Position numbers and translations under genes: made by a program
Shown here: in pieces, positions 58,323 to 64,000 of the stretch
Layout: each line of letters opens with the position of its first letter
How positions within the stretch are numbered: the stretch's first letter is position 1
NCBI RefSeq assembly: GCF_000442645.1
Contig: NC_021915.1
Location: forward strand, 2,170,001-2,234,000
DNA: 64,000 nucleotides
Direction of reading: 5' to 3'
Source of the DNA: Corynebacterium maris DSM 45190
Lineage (GTDB): Bacteria; Actinomycetota; Actinomycetes; Mycobacteriales; Mycobacteriaceae
Notes under the pieces: model-generated
What the model was told of the DNA's origin: nothing
Database searches by the model: none
Seen by the model: only the letters and a program-made list of their open reading frames with translations

Positions 58323-60989
58323 ATGACGCCCTCGCTCATCACTGGTTCACGCCGCTCTCCCGTGCAGGTTCTTCGCAACCTGACGGATTTTCTGGCGGCG
58401 CTGAAACCAGGGAGCGGGGCGTTTGTCATGCTCACCGGCCCGCATGGCGCCGGTAAAACTGAGTTGCTCCAGGACCTGCTCGCCAACAGCCAAGGATGGA
58501 CGTCGTACCGCGTCACCTCCTTGTCCTGGCGCGCGCACCAGCCTGGGGCCGTAGTCGAGTTTTTATTGAATCGGGCGGGCAAGCAGAGCGTCGATCTGCT
58601 CACCGCTTTCGATAAACCCAAATCTTCAGTTCTCCTCGTCATCGACGACGCCCACTGGGCGGACGAGGCCTCGTTGCGCGAACTCTTCGAAGTGACCCGC
58701 TCCCTCAAACACGCCCGCATCGCGGTCGTGCTGACGGCCCTCGACGACGCCAACGGGGTGGGTGAGCCTTCCATGGCGCAGTTGCGCGACATGGCCGACA
58801 TCCATGTGGGGTTGCCCCCTTATGACGTCGACGACGTCCGCGCCTTCGCGCTCGCCCACGTCGGCGCGCACATCTCCCCCGACACGGCCGCCAAAATTCA
58901 TTCCATCACCGGTGGCCGTCCCGGCCTGATCAAGGAAGTGCTCGACGCGGGCTCCGCCGACCACTGGCAAGTCGTCGACCCACGCATTCCGATCCCCCGC
59001 TCCTGGCACGCGGCCTTCCGCCGACGCCTCGGCGACAACAGCTCCCCCCGGATGCGTCTCGTGCTCATCGCGGCTGCCCTCAAACAGGAAGAGGAAGTCG
59101 CCTCCGGCCACTTCATCGACTACCTCGCCGGCGATGACCAGGACGTCGTGGAAAAAGCTTTCGCGCTCGGCATTCTGGAGCGGGCCATGCCGTCGGAAAA
59201 CCACGTGGTCAACTTCGTCCACCCCACCGACCGCGCGGTGGTCCGTTCCTTGCTGAGCCCCTCTGAATCACACCGGCTGCACCAGAAGGCAGCCAACTTC
59301 TACCGCGAACGCGGTCAGGAGAGCGCCGCCCTGCTCCATGAGGCTCTTGGTGTGCAGGGCACCGACGAAGACATCGCCCTCGCGCTGAACCGTTACGGTG
59401 AAGAGCGCGCCGCAGGCGGTTGGTGGCGCTCCGCCGCCGACGCCTTCCAAATGGCGGCCCGTGTCACGGAAGACCCCGCCCTCGTCCGGGAACGGCAGCT
59501 CTCCTCCATCGAAGCGCTGGTCTCTGCCTCAGACATCCCGCAGGCACGGCAGTACGCTGACGCCTTCTCCCCCGTCACCGGTGACTCCCGCGTGTATTCT
59601 CTGCGCGGGCACATCGCGATGCATGAGGGGCGACGCTCCGAGTCCGTCGACCTGATCACCCGCGCCTGGGCCACACTGGAAGAAGACGGCAACACCAGTC
59701 CCCAGGACCGCGCCCGCGTCGCGTCCCGTCAAGCGTTGCTCAGTCTGCTGGAGTGGCGCCCCGAGCAGATCATCAGCTGGGCAGAGGTCACCGACCGGTG
59801 GGCCGTTCCCGGATCCAGTATGCGCCCGGAGGCGCGCTACGTCGCGATGATCGGTACAGCCGCCACCACCGGGCAGGTCACCGGCGACCAGTCCTTCCCC
59901 GGCGAGACCCCCGTGCTGGCCCAACGCCGGGACATGGCGGTCGGTTGGGTCGCGCTCGCCCAGGACGACCCCGTCTACGCGCGCCAGCGGCTCAGCCGCT
60001 CCCGCTACATCGACAGCTCAGAACGCATCGACCTGTGGATGGACGCCTGGCTCGCCCGCTGTCTGATCGTCCTCGGAGAATTCCAGGAAGCACAACGCGC
60101 CGTCGAACGCGGGTTGGCCCGCGCCGAGCGCTTCGGCATTCACTTTTTGGAGCCGCTGCTATTGTGGTCCGGCTCCCAGATCGCCAGCCTCCGCGGCGAA
60201 AAAGAACTGGCGAACTCCTATGCCTCCCGCCTGGTGATCAGCTCCGACTCTTTCCCCATCCAGCGCATCGCCTCCCACATCGCCCGGCTTCAGCTGGCCA
60301 ACGTCAACAACGACCAGGTCGCCGCCCATCGTGCCGGCGAAGCCCTGGAGGAAATGCAGGCCGAGATCGACTTCGGCCACCCCGGTTTCTGGGTGTGGGA
60401 ACACATCTGGGCGAACCACCTCGTGATCTCCGGGCGCATCGACGAAGCCGACGCCCTGATCTCCCGGGCGGAGGAACGCAACGCCGGATCCGGCCTAGAT
60501 TCCGTCACCGCCCGCCTGGCGGTCGCCCGCGCCGGCATCATGGTGCAGCAAGGAAAGACGGAGGCGGGGTTGGCTGTCTACGACGACGCCGTTGACCTGA
60601 TCTCCACCCTGCATATGCCGACCTACCAGGCGAACATGCTCTACGACTACGGACGCACCCTGCGCCGGCTGGGACGCCGGCGACGCGCCGATGAAGTTCT
60701 CGGCACCGCCCAGGAGGTTTTCGCCGCCCTCGGAGCGCACGAATTCGTCGAAAGATGCCGTCGCGAACGCCGCGCGAGTGGGCTGGGCAGCCGGGTCCGC
60801 CAGAGCGGTGAGCTCACTCCGCAGGAAGAGGAGATCACCAAGCTCGTCAGCGCCGGGGCCACCAACCAGGAAGTCGCGCAGGAGCTCTACCTCTCCCCCA
60901 AGACAGTCGAGTATCACCTGACCCGCGTGTACCGGAAACTGGGCGTGCGTACCCGAAACGAGCTCGCAGCGCTGATGAACAGCCGATGA
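58323..60989 (+). CDS. benR: LAL-type LuxR regulator of benzoate genes
   Basis: This 888-residue regulator has an N-terminal AAA-like ATPase with Walker A GPHGAGKT (39-46) and Walker B VLLVIDDAHW, a long TPR-like helical middle and a C-terminal LuxR HTH (about 826-888, LTPQEEEITKLVSAGATNQE). C. glutamicum BenR of this family activates ben genes in the presence of benzoate or its products. It lies 15 bp after benD, without a visible ribosome-binding site. It is paralogous to the shorter protein at 37463. Confidence 0.88.
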   Translation: MTPSLITGSRRSPVQVLRNLTDFLAALKPGSGAFVMLTGPHGAGKTELLQDLLANSQGWTSYRVTSLSWRAHQPGAVVEFLLNRAGKQSVDLLTAFDKPKSSVLLVIDDAHWADEASLRELFEVTRSLKHARIAVVLTALDDANGVGEPSMAQLRDMADIHVGLPPYDVDDVRAFALAHVGAHISPDTAAKIHSITGGRPGLIKEVLDAGSADHWQVVDPRIPIPRSWHAAFRRRLGDNSSPRMRLVLIAAALKQEEEVASGHFIDYLAGDDQDVVEKAFALGILERAMPSENHVVNFVHPTDRAVVRSLLSPSESHRLHQKAANFYRERGQESAALLHEALGVQGTDEDIALALNRYGEERAAGGWWRSAADAFQMAARVTEDPALVRERQLSSIEALVSASDIPQARQYADAFSPVTGDSRVYSLRGHIAMHEGRRSESVDLITRAWATLEEDGNTSPQDRARVASRQALLSLLEWRPEQIISWAEVTDRWAVPGSSMRPEARYVAMIGTAATTGQVTGDQSFPGETPVLAQRRDMAVGWVALAQDDPVYARQRLSRSRYIDSSERIDLWMDAWLARCLIVLGEFQEAQRAVERGLARAERFGIHFLEPLLLWSGSQIASLRGEKELANSYASRLVISSDSFPIQRIASHIARLQLANVNNDQVAAHRAGEALEEMQAEIDFGHPGFWVWEHIWANHLVISGRIDEADALISRAEERNAGSGLDSVTARLAVARAGIMVQQGKTEAGLAVYDDAVDLISTLHMPTYQANMLYDYGRTLRRLGRRRRADEVLGTAQEVFAALGAHEFVERCRRERRASGLGSRVRQSGELTPQEEEITKLVSAGATNQEVAQELYLSPKTVEYHLTRVYRKLGVRTRNELAALMNSR

Positions 60990-61107
60990 ATATATAAGGG
61001 CGGCTCCCGTCTGCGGTCTTATACGATGAAAAAAGTTTCCGTCCCCCTGCGTGACACCGGAGCCCCGGGTAGCGATCTGCAGCTATTTCCAGAAAGCACT
61101 TCTACCC

Positions 61108-62448
61108 GTGGATATTCGTACCATCATCAATAACACTCGCATGTCGGGTTATCAGTGGTTGATCATCGCGATCGCCGCTTTCCTCAACGCCCTCGACGGC
61201 TACGACCTCGTGGCGATGGCCTTCTCCGCCAACGCAGTCACTGAGGAGTTCGGGCTCTCCTCCAGCCAACTGGGTTGGCTTCTGTCCGCGGCGCTGTTGG
61301 GCATCGGCATCGGCGCCGTGATTCTCGCGCCGCTCGCCGACAAGCTCGGACGCCGCAAGATCATCCTCATTGCCCTGAGCATCGATCTCCTCGGCCTCCT
61401 CATGACTGCGACGGCCGACTCCTTCACGGAGCTCATGCTCTGGCGCCTGGTGACCGGCATCGGCGTCGGCGGCATCCTCAGCGCCGTCACCGTGTTGGTC
61501 AGCGAGTACTCCAACCTTCGGTTCCGGGGCCTGGCCATGTCCATCTATTCCGCCGGATACGGCCTCGGCGCGTCCCTCTGTGGCGTGCTGGCCGCACAGC
61601 TCATTCCCGACCACGGATGGGAATCCGTGTTCCTCACCGGCGCCATTCTCACCGCAGTCTCCATTGTCCTGACATGGATCTTTGTTCCGGAATCCGCAGA
61701 TTTCCACGTGGCGCGCGGCCAGCAGGACAAGATCGTCTCCCTCGCTGCCCGGCTGGGCAAGACGGAGCCGCTGAGTCCCGCGGCGTCGTCCCCGGACAGT
61801 GGGAAGGCTCCGCTCAGCGCGATTTTCTCTTCCCGTTTCTTGGCCGCCACCATCAAAATCTGGATCGCCTTCTCCCTGATCAACTTCGCCTTCAACTTCG
61901 CCAACCAGTGGACTCCGCGACTGCTCACCGAATCCGGATTGTCCGCACAGCAGGGCATCGTCGGCGGCATCATGCTCTCCTTCGGCGGGACGATCGGGTC
62001 GCTGCTCTACGGGGCGCTCACGACCAGGGTCGACGCCCGTAAATTGCTGGTCTTCTTCTCCTTCGGCAGCACCGTCGTACTGGTCGGGTTCATCGGCTCC
62101 ACCTCGCTGCCGACTCTGATGTTCCTCTTCGGCGTCGCCGTGGGCATGCTGCTCAACGGGTGCATCACCGGCCTGTACACCATCACCCCGGCGGCATACC
62201 CCTCCACGGTGCGGGCCACCGGGGTGGGCGCAGCCATCGGCGTCTCTCGGCTGGGCGCGGTGCTCGCGCCGATCGTGATCGGCTACCTCAACGAAGGCGG
62301 CTGGTCCCCCGTCGCGCTCTACACGCTGGCCGCCGTCATCGTCGCCGCCGCCGGGATCGTATTGATGGCCCTGCGCCTCAACCCGGAGCGCACAGTGACT
62401 CACATCCAGAGTGCCGCGGAGTCGGAGAAACAGCTCAGCGCACGCTGA
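61108..62448 (+). CDS. benK: MFS benzoate transporter
   Basis: This 446-residue AAHS-type MFS protein has 12 helices. It begins MDIRTIINNTRMSGYQW, the characteristic AAHS start, with FLNALDGYDLVAMAF in helix 1 and ADKLGRRK in loop 2-3. GTG 61108 is chosen for this reason; an earlier in-frame GTG at 61051 is less likely. TACGAT (61022-61027) is a possible -10, so it may have its own promoter after benR. It overlaps the convergent ferredoxin gene by 14 bp. Confidence 0.88.
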   Translation: MDIRTIINNTRMSGYQWLIIAIAAFLNALDGYDLVAMAFSANAVTEEFGLSSSQLGWLLSAALLGIGIGAVILAPLADKLGRRKIILIALSIDLLGLLMTATADSFTELMLWRLVTGIGVGGILSAVTVLVSEYSNLRFRGLAMSIYSAGYGLGASLCGVLAAQLIPDHGWESVFLTGAILTAVSIVLTWIFVPESADFHVARGQQDKIVSLAARLGKTEPLSPAASSPDSGKAPLSAIFSSRFLAATIKIWIAFSLINFAFNFANQWTPRLLTESGLSAQQGIVGGIMLSFGGTIGSLLYGALTTRVDARKLLVFFSFGSTVVLVGFIGSTSLPTLMFLFGVAVGMLLNGCITGLYTITPAAYPSTVRATGVGAAIGVSRLGAVLAPIVIGYLNEGGWSPVALYTLAAVIVAAAGIVLMALRLNPERTVTHIQSAAESEKQLSAR

Positions 62449-62764
62449 GCCAGATCTCCCCGCCGCGCAGTTCCACCTCGTGGACGCCCAGCCGCCCGCG
62501 GGCGGGGTAGTTGACCGCCTCGCCGGTGCGCACGTCGAAGGTGCCTTTGTGGAGCCAGCAGGTGACGACCCCGTCGGCGCAGCTCCTGCGCCCCTCTTTC
62601 CCGAGGGAAGCGCCCAGGTGCGTGCAGACGTCGTCGACGGCGAAAAATTCTTCGCCCTGCCGGAACACGGCGATCGCCTGGTCATGGCCCGTCTGTTCCG
62701 GTGGAACGACGAGGGCGTGCCCGTCCTCGACGTCGTTGATCTCTCCGATGTGTAGAACCGTCAT
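62435..62764 (-). CDS. Rieske 2Fe-2S ferredoxin (oxygenase-type)
   Basis: This 109-residue protein has the Rieske ligand pairs C-T-H (VCTHLGASL) and C-W-L-H (TCWLHKGTFD). It is the length of stand-alone ferredoxins of three-component dioxygenases. BenABC is a two-component system with its ferredoxin inside BenC, so this protein is not needed for it; its oxygenase partner is not in this window. It is transcribed toward benK and overlaps its end by 14 bp. Confidence 0.88.
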   Translation of the reverse strand: MTVLHIGEINDVEDGHALVVPPEQTGHDQAIAVFRQGEEFFAVDDVCTHLGASLGKEGRRSCADGVVTCWLHKGTFDVRTGEAVNYPARGRLGVHEVELRGGEIWLSVR

Positions 62765-62803
62765 GGGACTGACAGTAACCGCCGTAGGCTAAGAAAAAAG
62801 CTC

Positions 62804-62842
62804 AAAGCCGGGCCCCTCCCCTGTTGGGAGGTGCCCGGCTTT
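62804..62842. terminator. Terminator of clpP operon
   Basis: A 10-bp stem (62804-62813 with 62833-62842) plus inner CTCCC/GGGAG pairing is followed on the minus strand by a TTTTTTC run. It lies 20 bp after the clpP2 stop. Confidence 0.85.
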
Positions 62843-62861
62843 ATCGTGCGCCGCGGTGCGG

Positions 62862-63485
62862 TTACGCGTTGAGCTTGCGGTACTCGAAGACCTGGTCGAT
62901 CATGCCGTACTCGAGAGCGTCCTCTGCCGTGAGGATCTTGTCGCGGTCGGTGTCGATGCGGATCTGCTCCGCGCTCCGGTTGGTGTGGCGGGAGAGGGTG
63001 GTCTCCATGAGGTGGCGCATGCGCTCGATCTCAGCGGCCTGGATCTCCAGGTCGGAGACCTGGCCCTGGGTGCCCTGGGTGGCCGGCTGGTGAATGAGCA
63101 CACGGGCGTTGGGCAGCGCGGCGCGCTTGCCCGGGGCGCCGGCGGCCAGCAGCACGGCCGCAGCGGAGGCCGCCTGACCGAGGCAGACGGTCTGGACGTC
63201 CGGGCGGACGTACTGCATGGTGTCGTAGATGGCCATCAGCGCGGTGAACGAGCCGCCCGGCGAGTTGATGTACATCGTGATGTCGCGGTCCGGATCCTGG
63301 GACTCCAGCACCAGCAGCTGTGCCATGATGTCATTCGCGGAGGTGTCGTCGACCTGGGTGCCCAGGAAGATGATGCGCTCCTCGAAGAGCTTGGAGTAGG
63401 GGTTGGTTTCCTTGGTTCCGTACGAGGACTGCTCGACAAACGACGGCAGAACGTAACGGGATTCAGGCATACGTGCGTTGTTCAT
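62862..63485 (-). CDS. clpP2: ATP-dependent Clp protease proteolytic subunit 2
   Basis: One of two ClpP subunits in corynebacteria. The 207-residue protein has the triad Ser107 (GQAASAAAV), His132 (LIHQP) and Asp181. It lies 21 bp after clpP1, with GGAG before the ATG. The N-terminal ~28 residues include the axial region. The two ClpP types likely form mixed rings and work with ClpX (31.5 kb) or ClpC. Confidence 0.96.
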   Translation of the reverse strand: MNNARMPESRYVLPSFVEQSSYGTKETNPYSKLFEERIIFLGTQVDDTSANDIMAQLLVLESQDPDRDITMYINSPGGSFTALMAIYDTMQYVRPDVQTVCLGQAASAAAVLLAAGAPGKRAALPNARVLIHQPATQGTQGQVSDLEIQAAEIERMRHLMETTLSRHTNRSAEQIRIDTDRDKILTAEDALEYGMIDQVFEYRKLNA

Positions 63486-63506
63486 AATTTTGTCTCCTTC
63501 GATCCC

Positions 63507-64000
63507 TTAGTTTCCGACAGCGCCCTGGGCGTTGGTGATCACGTGGTCGACCATGCCGTAATCCTTGGCTTCCGCTGCGGTGAACCAGCGGTCACGGTCG
63601 GAGTCCTTGGTGACCTGCTCGAAGGTCTGCCCGGTGTGCTCTGCGATCAGCTCGGCCATCTCGCGCTTGGTGGCGGCGAACTGCTCTGCTTGGATCGAAA
63701 TGTCGGCCGCGGTGCCGCCGATGCCGGCGGAGGGCTGGTGCATCATGATGCGGGCGTGCGGGAGCGCGAAACGCTTGCCCTTCGTGCCACCGGAAAGCAG
63801 GAACTGGCCCATGGAGGCGGCCAGGCCCATGCCGTAGGTGGCGATGTCGCACGGCGAGTACTTCATCGTGTCGTAGATCGCCATACCGGCGGTGACGGAG
63901 CCACCCGGCGAGTTGATGTACAGCGAGATGTCGCGGGTGGGATCTTCCGCAGAGAGCAGCAGAATCTGTGCGCAGAGCTTATTCGCGATCTCATCGTCCA
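63507..64000 (-). CDS. clpP1: ATP-dependent Clp protease proteolytic subunit 1 (partial, N-terminus outside window)
   Basis: The visible C-terminal part reads in from the window end (DEIANKLCAQILLLSAEDP) through the YINSPGGSVTAGMAIYDTMKY block. The catalytic Ser lies in GLAASMGQF and the His in MMHQP, with the Asp in KDSDRDRWF. The C-terminus is GAVGN. Its ATG would lie beyond 64000. It is co-transcribed with clpP2. Confidence 0.95.
   Translation of the reverse strand, partial: DDEIANKLCAQILLLSAEDPTRDISLYINSPGGSVTAGMAIYDTMKYSPCDIATYGMGLAASMGQFLLSGGTKGKRFALPHARIMMHQPSAGIGGTAADISIQAEQFAATKREMAELIAEHTGQTFEQVTKDSDRDRWFTAAEAKDYGMVDHVITNAQGAVGN

Noticed and set aside
58323..60989. BenR as a defence-type NTPase with effector domain
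   Set aside because: The C-terminal LuxR helix-turn-helix and its place after benD identify an LAL transcription regulator.

Overview
The window looks like a chromosomal segment of a high-GC Corynebacterium. The support is gene content and order. comEC/comEA, degV, gpgP, rsfS, nadD, then proA and proB separated by 2-hydroxyacid dehydrogenase genes, obgE, rpmA, rplU, rne, ndk, folC, valS, mdh, clpX and clpP follow the order I recall for the Corynebacterium glutamicum chromosome. Aromatic-acid catabolic genes sit between clpX and clpP2/clpP1, as they do there. No rRNA, tRNA, CRISPR array, integrase or transposase was seen.

Region 1 (1-31.5 kb) is mostly housekeeping and mostly on the minus strand. 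It holds DNA uptake (comEC, comEA), a DegV lipid-binding protein, gpgP, rsfS, nadD, a secreted cutinase-like hydrolase, proline synthesis (proB, two tandem D-2-hydroxyacid dehydrogenases, proA), obgE, rplU-rpmA, a very large RNase E/G, ndk, folC-valS, a short Hsp70, mdh and clpX. A plus-strand accessory group at 19.4-21.7 kb encodes a pirin, a small GNAT protein and two tandem carboxymuconolactone-decarboxylase-like (AhpD-like) proteins.

Region 2 (31.7-62.8 kb) is a nearly complete beta-ketoadipate supercluster. A minus-strand operon pcaH-pcaG-pcaB-pcaC-pobA-MFS transporter takes up 4-hydroxybenzoate and converts it through protocatechuate to the enol-lactone. benABCD converts benzoate to catechol, and catA, catB and catC take catechol to the same enol-lactone. 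pcaD, pcaI/pcaJ and pcaF finish to succinyl-CoA and acetyl-CoA. Uptake is by a BenE symporter, a BenK-like MFS protein and the 4-hydroxybenzoate carrier. Regulators are an IclR protein (PcaR), a full-length LuxR/LAL protein (BenR) and a shorter LAL paralogue with a degenerate Walker A (PcaO-like). A MocR regulator and pdxS without an adjacent pdxT lie between the pca and cat genes.

Region 3 (62.4-64 kb) holds a lone Rieske ferredoxin gene and clpP2-clpP1, the latter cut by the window end.

The most notable points are a GntR-type FCD-like domain fused to the C-terminus of BenC; a poly-arginine tail on BenA; repeated CCTAGG-containing motifs in a 519-bp AT-rich catA/benA control region; a shared 15-bp dyad (GTTCGC-N3-GCGAAC type) in three aromatic-gene control regions; a CRP/GlxR-like site on the pcaH promoter; a perfect 52-bp palindrome; an aldehyde-dehydrogenase remnant; and pdxS without pdxT. 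All identifications rest on reading motifs and family resemblance; no database search was run.
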